A stretch of DNA of 64,000 nucleotides from Streptomyces xanthophaeus. GTDB lineage: Bacteria > Actinomycetota > Actinomycetes > Streptomycetales > Streptomycetaceae. Positions 1 through 8,910 of this stretch are shown here, in pieces (position 1 is the stretch's first letter; every line of letters starts with the position of its first letter). The translations under genes and the position numbers were made by a program. The DNA lies in NCBI RefSeq assembly GCF_000725805.1, contig NZ_JOFT01000019.1:186001-250000 (forward strand). The letters run 5' to 3'. Under the pieces are notes generated by a model. That model was given only the letters and a program-made list of their open reading frames with translations, had not been told where the DNA came from and ran no database searches.

Positions 1-59
1 ATGGCGGCCTCCATGTCCTCGACGACGATGCCAACGTTGTCCATGCGCTGAATCGCCAT
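1..59 (-). CDS. VOC (glyoxalase/bleomycin-resistance) family protein, N-terminus only
   Basis: Only the first 19 codons lie in the window. The reading MAIQRMDNVGIVVEDMEAA is the typical first beta strand of a vicinal-oxygen-chelate domain (a D/N-x-VGIVV-D/E-D-M-x-A pattern). An AGAAGGAG ribosome binding site lies just upstream of the ATG at 59, which fixes the start. The substrate cannot be predicted from this fragment. The gene is transcribed leftward, away from the FHA-flavoprotein gene's 3' end. Confidence 0.75.
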   Translation of the reverse strand, partial: MAIQRMDNVGIVVEDMEAA

Positions 60-254
60 GCTGGCTTCTCCTTCTGCCTCGTGCGGCGCCGGTGGCGGCC
101 GCTGATGTCCCTGGGACGGAGCCGGTGGCACGTTCTCGACATCTTCAGACCGCAGGATTCCAAGAATCTGGACCGCCTCAGCACTGCGCATCGCCGATGC
201 GCCGCAACTGTTTCGGCCGGCCGGCCGGCCGCGCCCGGAGCCCGGTCACACCCC

Positions 255-2258
255 TCAGGCCTGCGGCTGCCGCGCAAGACTCCGGGGGTCCGCCGGGCGG
301 GGCACGAAGACCGGGGAGTCCGACTGGTAGAAGAGGTCGATGTCGGCCTCCTCACCGCCGACGATCAGCGTGTCCCAGGCGCCGCTCTCCCACAGGGTGC
401 GGAGGGTGGCCGGGTAGACGGAGGCGAGGTGGGAGCGGAGTTCCGCGTCGGTGGGCAGGCCGGGCAGCCGGGACCCCAGCCGGTCGCGGATTCCGGCCAT
501 CCGCTCCAGTAGCGCATCCAGGTCACTCCCGTCCGCGGTGGTGCGAGAACCTGCTCCCGCCGCGGCACCTGCTCCCGCCGCGGCACCTGCTCCCGCCGCG
601 GCACCGGCTGCGGCCGCACTACCGGCTGCGGCTCCGGCCCCGGCAGCGGCTTCCGTGCTGCGCGCGATGATGTCCCTGATGGCACGGGTGACGCCCTGTT
701 CGTCCGTGGTCACCATGGCGTTCCAGGCCCGGCTCTTGTGCCGGTACTGGAGCATCGACATCGCCGCCTCGTGCCGGATGAAGTCGGCGTCCCGCAGCGG
801 CTTCCCCCGCCAGGCACGGCTGAGCGACCGGGCCAGTGATGTGGCCGAGGCGAGGCCGCTGTTGAGGCCGCGACCCGGCCAGAAGTGGATGGCGTTGGCC
901 GCGTCGCCCAGCAGGAAGCCGTAGGTGCCGGGGCTGGTCGCGGTCGGCCGGTGCAACTGTGCGGTGAACCGCGGGCGCTGCACCATGTCCAGCCGGAACG
1001 AGGTGATCGCCGACAGGTCGTCCTCGGCGACCCCGAACAGGCGCAGGCCCTGCCGGATCTCCTTCCACAGCGGTGAACTGCGCAGCAGGGCGGGGAGGAA
1101 GAGGGTGCCGTGGGTGGGGCAGCGGAACTCGTTGTCCTCCTCCTGCCGGCTCATCAGGCAGGGGCGGGCGGCGATGCACTCCTCGAAGACGTGGCGGACC
1201 GGGTCGATGCCGATGACGCTCTTGGCCTCCTCCCGCGTCAGCCGCATGTTCAGGAAGCCCTCGCCGCGCAGCGAGTTGAGCAGGAAGCGGTTCTGCGACA
1301 CGGTGAGCAGCACGCTCATCGGGTCCGGCAGCCTGGACTTCACCCGCAGCCCCAGGACGACGTCCTGGAGGTGCTCGCCGTCGAGGGAGTAGATCGAGGC
1401 GTCGGCCGCGCCGAAGCGGTCGGCATAGTGCTCACGCGTCCGGGAACGGCCGCCCTCGCAGACCACCAGGACGTGTTCCTGCGTGAGCCGGTTCTGCTGC
1501 TCCGTGACGTCGAAACGCTTGGCAACGAGCCGGATCGCCGACCTCCGGTTGGCCAGTTCCAGCAGCCGGTCCTCGATGTGGGCGATCCGGATGTTGCGGG
1601 GCGGACGGCCGTCGACCGAGTCCGGGCCGACGGGCCACATCTCCGAGTAGGCGCCGCCGTCGTCGAACAGCGCGGTGAGCACCTCCTCGGACAGGGCGAG
1701 GTACTGCCGGCTCTGGACGGTCACCACCTGCTGGCGGCGGAAGTTGCCCTGGGTCTCGTCCTTCCAGACGACCGCCGAACCCTTCCTGGTCCAGCGCCCG
1801 TCGTAGAGGGTGATGACGGTCCTCCCGGGCAGCATCTCGTCGAGGGCCAGGGCGAAGGCGAGGCCCACCGGACCGCCGCCGGTGATGGTGACCCGCAGCA
1901 TGCCGGGGTCCGCGGTGCCGGCCCGGGGGACGTCCAGGAGGGAGAGGTCCATGACCGTCTCCATGGCGTCCTGCGCCTCGTACAGGAACGTTTCATTGCC
2001 GATGCGGATGCTGTCGTTCGGGCGCAGTACGTGCCGGGTGACCCGCTGGTCGTTGACGAAGGTGCCGTTCCTGCTCTCACGGTCGTAGAGGACGAACCCG
2101 GCGTCCTCCGTGAGGATCTCGGCGTGCAGCCGGGAGGCGCTGGGGCTGACGATCACGATGCTGTTGTCGCTCTTGCGTCCGAAGCTGAGGGGCTCGCTGC
2201 CCAGGACCACGCTCTGTCCGGTGAACGGACCCGTGCGCCCGACGATGACCGATGGCAC
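255..2258 (-). CDS. FHA domain fused to a group-A-type FAD flavoprotein
   Basis: A 667-residue protein from the GTG at 2258; an AAGGGG ribosome binding site about 8 nt upstream favours this over an upstream ATG at 2333. Residues about 10-95 form a forkhead-associated domain with the FGR, S-x-R-L-H and NGTFVN phosphothreonine-binding motifs. Residues about 120-150 carry a GGGPVGLAFA dinucleotide-binding loop, and a GDAANAIHFWPGRGLN element near residue 450 matches the second FAD motif of PHBH- or MICAL-like hydroxylases. An Ala/Gly linker (about 540-572) precedes a roughly 95-residue C-terminal region I do not recognise. FHA domains read phosphothreonine, and a Ser/Thr kinase gene is divergent from it 170 bp away, so kinase-controlled recruitment of the flavoenzyme is a reasonable inference. 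The oxidised substrate is unknown. Confidence 0.8.
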   Translation of the reverse strand: MPSVIVGRTGPFTGQSVVLGSEPLSFGRKSDNSIVIVSPSASRLHAEILTEDAGFVLYDRESRNGTFVNDQRVTRHVLRPNDSIRIGNETFLYEAQDAMETVMDLSLLDVPRAGTADPGMLRVTITGGGPVGLAFALALDEMLPGRTVITLYDGRWTRKGSAVVWKDETQGNFRRQQVVTVQSRQYLALSEEVLTALFDDGGAYSEMWPVGPDSVDGRPPRNIRIAHIEDRLLELANRRSAIRLVAKRFDVTEQQNRLTQEHVLVVCEGGRSRTREHYADRFGAADASIYSLDGEHLQDVVLGLRVKSRLPDPMSVLLTVSQNRFLLNSLRGEGFLNMRLTREEAKSVIGIDPVRHVFEECIAARPCLMSRQEEDNEFRCPTHGTLFLPALLRSSPLWKEIRQGLRLFGVAEDDLSAITSFRLDMVQRPRFTAQLHRPTATSPGTYGFLLGDAANAIHFWPGRGLNSGLASATSLARSLSRAWRGKPLRDADFIRHEAAMSMLQYRHKSRAWNAMVTTDEQGVTRAIRDIIARSTEAAAGAGAAAGSAAAAGAAAGAGAAAGAGAAAGAGSRTTADGSDLDALLERMAGIRDRLGSRLPGLPTDAELRSHLASVYPATLRTLWESGAWDTLIVGGEEADIDLFYQSDSPVFVPRPADPRSLARQPQA
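550..603. repeat. 18-bp tandem repeat encoding the Ala/Gly linker
   Basis: Three perfect tandem copies of an 18-bp unit (cctgctcccgccgcggca on the plus strand) are followed by degenerate copies to about 657. They encode the GAGAAA-type linker of the FHA-flavoprotein. Each unit is a multiple of three, so copy number can change without breaking the frame. Confidence 0.9.
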
Positions 2259-2428
2259 TCCACACCCCTTGAAGATGACGCTGCTGATTGCTCGTACGGC
2301 AGCAACACGCGGTCGGGATGGTGTTCGGTTCAATCATTTTCTTGGGATCTTTTGAGTCCTGGTGAACCGGGGGAGCGCTCCGTGCGTGATGTTCGCGTCG
2401 GCCGGCGATAAGAGGGAGAACCGCCCCC

Positions 2429-4087
2429 ATGTACAACGAAGAAACCGAGACCGCGACGGAGCCCGCGCTCGCGGCCACCACCGCGGTGACCAGCACGGGT
2501 ACGGTCACCACCGCGTCCACGACCGCTGCCGCTGCCGCTGCCGCACCCGCACCGGCACCCGCACCGGGTCCGGCCGGCGGGGAACGGCTGATCGCGGGCC
2601 GCTACCGGCTGCTGTCCCGCCTCGGCGAAGGAGGCATGGGCACCGTGTGGCAGGCTCGCGACGAGACCTTGCACCGGGAGGTCGCCGTCAAGGAAGTCCG
2701 GGCCCCGGCCGGTCTGCGGGCCGAGGACATCGGGCGGATGTACAGCCGGCTGGAACGGGAGGCATGGGCGGCGGCCCGGATACCCGACCGCAACGTGGTC
2801 ACGGTCCACGACGTGGTCTTGGAGGACGATCGGCCCTGGATCGTGATGGAGCTGGTCCGGGGCCGGTCGCTGGCCGAACTCCTGCGCGACGAGGGACCGC
2901 TCACCCCGCGCCACGCCGCGCACATCGGCGCCGAAGTGCTGAGCGCACTGAGGGCCGCGCACGCCGTCGGGGTGGAGCACCGCGACGTCAAGCCGGCGAA
3001 CGTGCTGCTCGCCGAGGACGGACGGGTGGTGCTCAGCGACTTCGGCATCGCCATGGTCGAGGGCAGCACTGCGCTGACCATGACCGGCGAGGTCGTCGGC
3101 TCTCCCGAGTACCTGCCGCCGGAGCGGGCACTGGGCCGCCCCTCGGGCCCCGCGTCGGACCTGTGGTCCCTCGGCGTCATGCTGTACGCGGCGGTGGAGG
3201 GCATCTCCCCGTTCCGGCACGACACCGCGCTGAGCACCCTGCGAGCCGTCGTGGACGAGGAACCGCCGGTGCCTACCCGTGCCGGCCCTCTCGCCCCCGT
3301 CATCGCCGGGCTGCTCCGCAAGGAACCCGCGGAGCGCACCTCCGCCGCCGAAGCCGCCGTAGCCCTACGGGACATCGCCCACGAGCCCGATGCCACGACG
3401 ACCGGCGCCCGCATCCTGCCGACCGCCACGCCACCCGGCCCCACGGCGGCAGCCGCCACCACGCCGACACCGACCACCGCGACGGAACCCACCGCTACGG
3501 AACCCACCGCTACGGAACCCACCACAGCGGCAGCCGCCACCACGACTGCACGCACCGCGCCCGACAGCCCGCCGGAATCCGTGCCCGAAGCGCCCGAGCA
3601 GGCCGCGGCCGCCGAAGCCCCTGCGCCTCCCGCCCAGCCCCGTGGGCGGCGTACGGCGGTCCTCGTCGCGGCCGGCGCAACAGCCTGCGTACTGATCGCG
3701 GGCGGACTGACCTACGCGCTGGCAGGCAACGACGGGGATACCGCGACAGGTTCGGGCGTACGGGTGTCGGTGGCGGGTGCGAACACGACGTACACCGGCA
3801 GCTGCCCGACCCCCGAGGGACGGGCCCCGGCCTTCACCGCGACCTTCACCGCATCCGAACCGACGCTGATCTCCTACCGCTGGGTGTCCGGTGACGGCTC
3901 GGTGGTGGATCCGCACTGGCGCACCCTGTCGATCGGCGACAAGGCCAACCCGACGGGCCACGACACCGTGCGCCTGACCACCTATACGAAGGCGGGCACC
4001 CTCACCACCGGCATGGCCGTAGAACTCCAGAGCCCCACCCGCACCCTCTCCAACCCGGTGCCCTTCTCGATCACCTGCACCGGCTGA
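2429..4087 (+). CDS. Transmembrane Hanks-type serine/threonine protein kinase
   Basis: A 552-residue receptor-like kinase. A low-complexity Thr/Ala/Pro N-terminus (1-53) precedes the kinase domain (about 57-320): glycine loop GEGGMG (66-71), catalytic-site Lys88 in VAVKE, HRDVKPAN (HRD 184-186) and DFG (204-206), so all catalytic residues are present. A Pro/Thr/Ala-rich linker holds TATEP repeats near 3480-3520. One transmembrane helix (about 407-433) leads to an outer domain of about 115 residues with two cysteines, resembling an immunoglobulin-like sensor. The start is supported by AGAGGGAGA upstream. It is divergent from the FHA-flavoprotein, a plausible phosphorylation partner; that link is inferred from position only. 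Confidence 0.92.
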   Translation: MYNEETETATEPALAATTAVTSTGTVTTASTTAAAAAAAPAPAPAPGPAGGERLIAGRYRLLSRLGEGGMGTVWQARDETLHREVAVKEVRAPAGLRAEDIGRMYSRLEREAWAAARIPDRNVVTVHDVVLEDDRPWIVMELVRGRSLAELLRDEGPLTPRHAAHIGAEVLSALRAAHAVGVEHRDVKPANVLLAEDGRVVLSDFGIAMVEGSTALTMTGEVVGSPEYLPPERALGRPSGPASDLWSLGVMLYAAVEGISPFRHDTALSTLRAVVDEEPPVPTRAGPLAPVIAGLLRKEPAERTSAAEAAVALRDIAHEPDATTTGARILPTATPPGPTAAAATTPTPTTATEPTATEPTATEPTTAAAATTTARTAPDSPPESVPEAPEQAAAAEAPAPPAQPRGRRTAVLVAAGATACVLIAGGLTYALAGNDGDTATGSGVRVSVAGANTTYTGSCPTPEGRAPAFTATFTASEPTLISYRWVSGDGSVVDPHWRTLSIGDKANPTGHDTVRLTTYTKAGTLTTGMAVELQSPTRTLSNPVPFSITCTG

Positions 4088-4349
4088 ACCGGCCGGCCGG
4101 GGCAGGTGCAGGGCCGCTCCCGGTCCGGGGCCGCACGTTTCGACCGCGCCCGGACCGGTGCCGCCGCCCCCCGTCAGCCCTTTCGTGGTTCCGCAACGGG
4201 GCCTCCGGCCTCCGGCCTTCGGGTCCGGAACGACTCCCCTTGGTGCAGTGGGTGATCCGGGGGGTGTCACTGGGCCCACGGCGGGCGCTGCCGGTTGCGT
4301 CCCCAGATCCCCTTTACGGCAGACCCCAGACCGGACCCGGACGGCGGCC

Positions 4350-4720
4350 GCAAGGAGATGCGGCTCTTCCATGACCGCGGTGGCGTCGACCTGGACAAAG
4401 AGGTCCGGTTCCCCCAGCGCCGCGACGCCGAGCAGGGTGATCGGCTTGACCGGGTCGACCCCAGCTCCGACGCCGTCCGGCCCACCCCCTCACCCAGCAG
4501 GAGCATCATCTCGGTGATCCAGTCGACGACGTAGACGGTCAGCTCCGCGACGTCGTCGAAGGATCCGCCGCTTTCGGTCAGGGCGGTGTTGATGTTGAGG
4601 TTCGACCTGCGCGGCGAGGTCTCCTGCTCCGACAGGCCGACCGTTGGCGGTCGCGCGCGACCTGCCCCGCGAGGAACAAAAGCTTCGATCCTGGCAGGCA
4701 CTGCGCCAGGCGTCGACCCC
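4350..4720 (-). pseudogene. RidA/YjgF-family protein, frameshifted
   Basis: Read across minus-strand frames, the segments LLFLAGQVARD, ANGRPVGAGDLAAQVE, LNINTALTESGGSFDDV followed by TVYVVDW, and VKPITLLGVAALGEPDLFVQV reconstruct most of a RidA-type imine deaminase, a family that hydrolyses reactive enamine/imine intermediates. At least three frame breaks separate them. The first is consistent with one extra C and the third with one missing G in a G run. The middle break also lacks a few residues found in relatives. The gene is therefore either decayed or mis-assembled. It abuts a TetR fragment on the opposite strand. Confidence 0.7.
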
Positions 4721-4840
4721 TTGGAGCTTGCGACGCAGAGCTGGGTGATCGGCCACGGCCTCGCCTCGCTCGTCGCCATCGGCCCCTTGCCGCCCGAAGC
4801 GCTCTCGAACGGCGTCGCCATGCTGACCGCGCTGAACGCG
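4712..4840 (+). pseudogene. TetR-family regulator, C-terminal fragment
   Basis: About 43 codons read VDPLELATQ, then WVIGHGLASLVAIGPLPPEAL, the W-x-x-x-HG-L-A-S/L pattern of the ligand-binding C-terminal domain found in many TetR regulators. The DNA-binding helix-turn-helix and the rest are absent. The fragment runs opposite to the broken RidA gene and probably once regulated it or a neighbour. Confidence 0.55.
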
Positions 4841-5101
4841 CGGCTCCGTGCCGGGCGTTCTCGCCCTCCTCGGCGAGCATGCCCGCCGCCGTGACGTACT
4901 GGAGAGGGTTGCAGCCGTGCCGGCCACCGGCTTGAGGGCCGTTGCTGCCGGACAGGTGGGGGAGGGGGTATCCCGTGGGTGGGGGTGCGGGGTGCGTCTC
5001 GCTGCCTCCGGTTCTGCTGTGAGCGCTTGAGGGGAGGAGACTGCCAGTGCGACGCTGACCAGTCCCGGCGCCAGCATGTTTGCCTGGGTCATGCCCCCAG
5101 A

Positions 5102-5347
5102 TCACTCCGTGATGGGCAGGCACTCGGCGAGCAGGTCGACGATGTCGCGCCAGGCTCGCTGCGCGTGCTGTGGGTGGTAGCCGACGCCGGGGACCACGGT
5201 GTGGTCGACTGTCGGGTGGTGGAAGGCGTGCAAGGCTCCGCCATATACCGCGAGGCGCCAGTCGACGCCCGCGGCCTGCATCTCAGCGGTGAACGCGTCC
5301 CGTTGCGCTGGCGGCATGAATCGGGTCTTCCGACTGCGCTCCAGCAT
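5102..5347 (-). pseudogene. Dienelactone hydrolase family, C-terminal fragment
   Basis: The 81-codon frame contains RDAFTAEMQAAGVDWRLAVYGG, ALHAFHHP, VGYHPQHAQRAWRDIVDLL, which is the last third of a dienelactone-hydrolase alpha/beta-hydrolase, including the catalytic His in HAFHHP. The nucleophile and N-terminal two thirds are missing upstream (5350-5570 shows no matching frame). It is a truncated remnant. Confidence 0.65.
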
Positions 5348-5716
5348 CCAAACGTGTCCCTACGGGGGACCTGCCTCGCCCCAGAAGGCGGTGGACGTCA
5401 GCGAGCCGGATCCGGCTGGTCCGGTCGCTTGCGCCACGTGGACGGCCCTCGCCCGGCGCGTCGGCAGGGGAGGGACGGTGCTTCCGGCTGACCTCCCGGT
5501 GGTCAAGGCCGAAGGAGCGGTCATGGCGACCTACATCCCTGCCAATCCGGCGGCTGCCAAGGATCTTCTCCAACAGGCCGATGGCAACCAGCCCTCTACA
5601 CCAAGCGCGGTGAAGCCCTTTGGCACCATGGCACCGTTGGCTCAGGGGTCGAAAGCAACGTACGGCGGGGCAGACGCACGGCCGGGCTCCGGGCCGGCCG
5701 TGAGATCCTCTCGACC
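5348..5716. other. Gap without a supported gene
   Basis: No reading frame on either strand looks like a recognisable protein. A short plus-strand stretch from the ATG at 5523 (MATYIPANPAAAKDLLQQAD) has acceptable codon use but no known relative. The gap holds the promoter region of the suppressor-of-fused gene. Confidence 0.4.
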
Positions 5717-6325
5717 ATGTTGAAGAGCCAGCGCAGGAGGCAGGCGACAGCCGACCTCGAGACCCACGTTCGCAGCTTCTTCGCCGGCCATGCGGTCACC
5801 GTCGACGACTATGACCTCGGCTTCGGCCGAAGGGGAGCCGTCCCAGGTCTGAGGATCCTGACCGTCAGCCCGGGTCCGCGCGCCGACAGCTGGGCCTATG
5901 TCACCGCCGGCTGCAGGTCCACTGGCGAGACTGGCGAGACTGGCGAGACTGGCGAGAACGGCGGCCACGGCCTCGAATTCGTCCTCACCGCACCCGCCCG
6001 TGACGAACGGTTCGCCGATCTCCTCGCCATGACCGCGTACTACCACGCCGGCCACCGCCTCGATCTCGGCCACAGCCTGCCCATCGGGGAGCCGTGGCTG
6101 GCCGGGTCTCATTGCGACCACCTCCTGATCAGCCTCCCCTATCTCCACGGCCCCGGCCTGGAGCAGTGCCCGCTGCAGGACGGTCATGCCCGCATCCTCT
6201 GGCTTCTGCCGGTTACCGCAGCCGAGATGGCATACCGCCGCGAGCACGGCCACGAGGCGCTTGAGCAGCTCTTCGACGAGCAGGGGATGGTCCCCACCGA
6301 CCCGCGGCGCCCATCGGTCGCCTGA
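5717..6325 (+). CDS. Suppressor-of-fused (SUFU) domain protein
   Basis: A 202-residue protein matching the bacterial SUFU domain. The family pattern is visible in order: SWAYVTAGC, GLEFVLTAPARDERF, LGHSLPIGEPWLAGS, CDHLLISLPYLHGP, ARILWLLPVTAAEM and EALEQLF near the C-terminus. Bacterial SUFU proteins are often toxin-immunity-like or accessory proteins of unknown role. No toxin gene adjoins it here. A TGE tripeptide repeat in the middle comes from a 9-bp tandem repeat. No strong ribosome binding site precedes the ATG. Confidence 0.88.
   Translation: MLKSQRRRQATADLETHVRSFFAGHAVTVDDYDLGFGRRGAVPGLRILTVSPGPRADSWAYVTAGCRSTGETGETGETGENGGHGLEFVLTAPARDERFADLLAMTAYYHAGHRLDLGHSLPIGEPWLAGSHCDHLLISLPYLHGPGLEQCPLQDGHARILWLLPVTAAEMAYRREHGHEALEQLFDEQGMVPTDPRRPSVA
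5921..5956. repeat. Four tandem copies of a 9-bp unit inside the SUFU gene
   Basis: The unit actggcgag occurs four times without mismatch and encodes Thr-Gly-Glu repeats in a surface loop after the SWAYVTAGC strand. The frame is kept at any copy number. Confidence 0.95.
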
Positions 6326-6627
6326 AGGTTCCCGAGCGCAGCCTGGCCACGGACCGGGGGAACCTCGGCCGTGAGGCAGCGAGCAGTGGCGAGACCGGCC
6401 ACGTGCCCGTGATCCAGCCATTCTGGATTCCGGGGTCTGCGGTGGGCGTGTCACCGGTAACCGCCGCACCCCGTCGGCGTTGGGCTGGTGTCGGCAAATG
6501 GCCTCGTCGCGAGGCCTCACAGCCGTCCGACGGTCTGAAATCCGTCTCGCCTCCCGCGTACCAGCGCCGGTTGGATCCTCGCCTTCTGTCCGAGCACGGC
6601 TCGCGCAGACACCCCAGGAGCGTTTTG

Positions 6628-7209
6628 ATGTCCACGCAGCCCCAGTCCGGCCCCGGCAACCCGCAGCAGCCGGAAGGGCTTCAGCCACCGCAGAAGCAGG
6701 GCATGAGCACGCGCCTGAAGATTGCCCTGGGATGCGGTATCCCCACGCTGCTCGGCGTGATCATGATCGGCGGCTGCTCGGCCCTTTTCACCAAAGCAGC
6801 CAACGACGTCGGCAAGGAGCTCGACAAGAACCACGACTCCGCGGCCGTCGCGCCCGGAGGTTCGGTACAGGCGGGCGGAGCCCGGAAGGACGGCGAGGCG
6901 GACATCACCAAGGATGTGAGGGTGACGTCCTGCAAGGTGAAGACCGGAGAGTACGGAATCACGGAACTCGACGTCAGGATCGAGTACGTCAACAGCGGGG
7001 ACCGCCGGTTCACCTACCTCGCCGAGGGCGAGGTCACCGTCAACGGCGAAAAGAAGAGCGACCTCCTGTCAACCGGCCAAAACCTCGCCCCGGGCCAGAA
7101 ATACACGGACGACGACGCGGGTGCCCTCGCCTACGACGTGGCCAAGACCGCAAGGCCCGCTGACAAGATCGAATGCAAGCTGATCAAGGTCTCCCGCAAC
7201 TCCTTCTGA
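6628..7209 (+). CDS. Membrane-anchored hypothetical with an exported domain
   Basis: A 193-residue protein from the ATG at 6628, which has CAGGAG 7 nt upstream; longer upstream frames lack coding character. A Pro/Gln-rich cytoplasmic start is followed by one hydrophobic segment (about residues 30-50, ending in GGC). The exported remainder has a beta-rich pattern (DVRVTSCKVKTGEYGITELDV, VEYVNSGDRRFTYL-like, PADKIECKLIKV) resembling DUF4352/FxLYD-type domains that stabilise or sense at the cell surface. That family assignment is by general resemblance only. It appears monocistronic. Confidence 0.75.
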   Translation: MSTQPQSGPGNPQQPEGLQPPQKQGMSTRLKIALGCGIPTLLGVIMIGGCSALFTKAANDVGKELDKNHDSAAVAPGGSVQAGGARKDGEADITKDVRVTSCKVKTGEYGITELDVRIEYVNSGDRRFTYLAEGEVTVNGEKKSDLLSTGQNLAPGQKYTDDDAGALAYDVAKTARPADKIECKLIKVSRNSF

Positions 7210-7493
7210 GCAGCTCCACCCTTCGGCGACGCCGACCACAACCGTCCCGGGCCGGGGAGCGAGGTCTGGGAGCGATCCCGTGCTTGTCCTCGGCAGTCAG
7301 GACGCCCTGTGCCGGATGGTCGCTTCGAGGGCTGCGATGGTGTCGTCGGCGCGTGCAGGGGAGTGCGCGGCCCTGCACGTGGGGATGGGGGGAGCAGCCG
7401 ACGCGGACGACGACCCCGCCGCGCGCGAGCGGCTGCGGTTGATCGTCGACACCGCTCCCGACCTGCGGGCCCGCACGCGGGCAGCACGAACTG

Positions 7494-7614
7494 CCGCGCC
7501 TTCGCCCGTTTGAAGACCCGGCGGATCCTCCGCGAATGCCGATTGGAGGGCGACGGCGTCCACCACGAGATGAGCAGCATCGCCCTCCTGCACAACCCCA
7601 CCCTCGGCGGGCAG
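7494..7614 (+). pseudogene. Transposase C-terminal remnant (IS5-like DDE)
   Basis: About 40 codons read FARLKTRRILRECRLEGDGV then HHEMSSIALLHNPTLGG, matching the last helices of DDE transposases that end in (A/R)MKTW-x-(I/V)LRDCRLKGDGVHHAM-x-GIA. The catalytic core is missing. It shows past insertion and decay in this gap. Confidence 0.5.
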
Positions 7615-7772
7615 ACAAGCGGACCGAACACGGGCCGCAAGGCCCGCACCCACTCGAAGATCCTTTACCTGGCAAACAGTCAAGATCACTTTCGGAAGGC
7701 TCCGTGCTCCCACGTCCCCACAGGGGCACGGTTGGCGCAATCCCCGACCCCTCTGGCCTGGGCCCGCGATTC

Positions 7773-8414
7773 TCAGGCCGCCCGCGGGGGTTCCGGGAAC
7801 GCCAGGCCGGGCGAGCCGCCCGCCCACCACACGCCGATCACGAACGCGGCTGTGGCCTCGACGTACGCCGCCCGGTCCAGCCCGCCCGCCGGCATCGGGC
7901 TCCATCCCATTCCGGTGATCAGTTCCGTGACGTGCCCGGCAGCGCCCGGGTCATCGGCGCAGAACGGCACCGCGGGCGGGATCGCGCCGAAGGTGCCTGC
8001 CGGGTGGTCCCACATGCTTGCGTGGGCCAGGTTGAAGGCCTTCACCACGTGTGCGCCCGGTGCCGCCGCCCCGATCAGGCCGGCCACGCTCTCCCCGGGG
8101 CCGGTCGTCAACATCACCCCGCCGGGCCCGGGATCCAGGGGGTTCGTGCAGTCCACGACCGTCCGCCCGACAAGGGTCCCAGCGTGCTCCCGGGCCAGTG
8201 CGGGTGCGGCCCCGGCCGGTACGGCAAGCAGCACCGCCTCCCCGTACCCCACCGCCTGCGCCGGCGTCCCGTGTCCGGCCGCTCCGATCCGCCCGGCGAG
8301 GGCCTCGGCCGTGGCCGCTGCCCGCCCGCCGACGAACACCTCGTGCCCGGCCCGCGCCCACGCGCCGCCCAACGCCGCCGCCATGTTCCCCGTACCCAGT
8401 ACACCGATGCGCAT
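7773..8414 (-). CDS. NADP(H)-dependent F420-reductase-like oxidoreductase
   Basis: A 213-residue single-domain Rossmann protein. MRIGVLGTGNMAAALGGAW gives the GxGxxA/G dinucleotide loop, followed by GGR near residue 30 (binding of the NADP 2'-phosphate) and VVDCTNPLDPG. The fold and length match the F420H2:NADP+ oxidoreductase-like/NAD-binding family (pyrroline-5-carboxylate-reductase-like). GAGAGGGAACACGAG upstream supports the ATG at 8414. It is divergent from an HxlR regulator 109 bp away, a common arrangement for redox-responsive oxidoreductases, so that regulator probably controls it. Confidence 0.85.
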   Translation of the reverse strand: MRIGVLGTGNMAAALGGAWARAGHEVFVGGRAAATAEALAGRIGAAGHGTPAQAVGYGEAVLLAVPAGAAPALAREHAGTLVGRTVVDCTNPLDPGPGGVMLTTGPGESVAGLIGAAAPGAHVVKAFNLAHASMWDHPAGTFGAIPPAVPFCADDPGAAGHVTELITGMGWSPMPAGGLDRAAYVEATAAFVIGVWWAGGSPGLAFPEPPRAA

Positions 8415-8523
8415 CTCGTGTTCCCTCTCGGCCTGTTGTGTCCTGCTCGTTCCGATCGGGGTCCGACGCTACGAACGCCGACGCACACCGTTTGGTGTCC
8501 ATCGGAGGAGGCAGGATGGCGGC

Positions 8524-8910
8524 ATGGAGAAGCTGCCCGATCCGGCCGCGGGACTGCCGGACCTCACGTACACGGCGGACTGCCGGGCGCGCGTCGCCTT
8601 CGAGGTGCTGGCGAACCGTTGGGACAGCGTCGTGGTCTTCACGCTCGGCGTGACCGGCCCGATGCGGCCCCGCGCGTTGGTCGCGCGGATAGGCGGGATC
8701 AGCCCGAAGGTTCTGAACGAGGCGCTGCGACGGCTGGAGTACAACGGCCTCGTCGAGCGACACGCGTACGCCGAGGCCCCGCCGCGCGTCGACTACGCCC
8801 TGACTGAAGCCGGCACTGCGCTGCTCACGCCGATGCGGGCGATGGGCGCGTGGGCCGCGCAGTACGCGGACGGCGTGCTCGACGCGCAGGACCGGTACGA
8901 GACCCGCTGA
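8524..8910 (+). CDS. HxlR-family transcriptional regulator
   Basis: 128 residues, the normal size for HxlR/MarR-like winged-helix proteins. Seen are CRARVAFEVLANRWDSVVVFTL (typical N-terminal Cys and helix), RPRALVARIGGISPKVLNEAL (recognition helix), and RLEYNGLVERHAY followed by the wing YALTEAGTAL. The N-terminal cysteine could sense aldehydes or quinones, as in characterised HxlR members. GGAGG lies upstream of the ATG. The divergent oxidoreductase at 7773-8414 is the likely target. Confidence 0.9.
   Translation: MEKLPDPAAGLPDLTYTADCRARVAFEVLANRWDSVVVFTLGVTGPMRPRALVARIGGISPKVLNEALRRLEYNGLVERHAYAEAPPRVDYALTEAGTALLTPMRAMGAWAAQYADGVLDAQDRYETR

Noticed and set aside
216..240. Repeated ggcc tract as a regulatory palindrome
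   Set aside because: Simple GC repeats of this kind are frequent by chance in DNA of this composition and have no positional support.
1110..2411. A 433-residue plus-strand open frame opposite the FHA-flavoprotein
   Set aside because: It is the antisense of a gene with clear FHA and FAD motifs; its composition (Gly/Val/Asp/Gln-rich) is a typical high-GC shadow.
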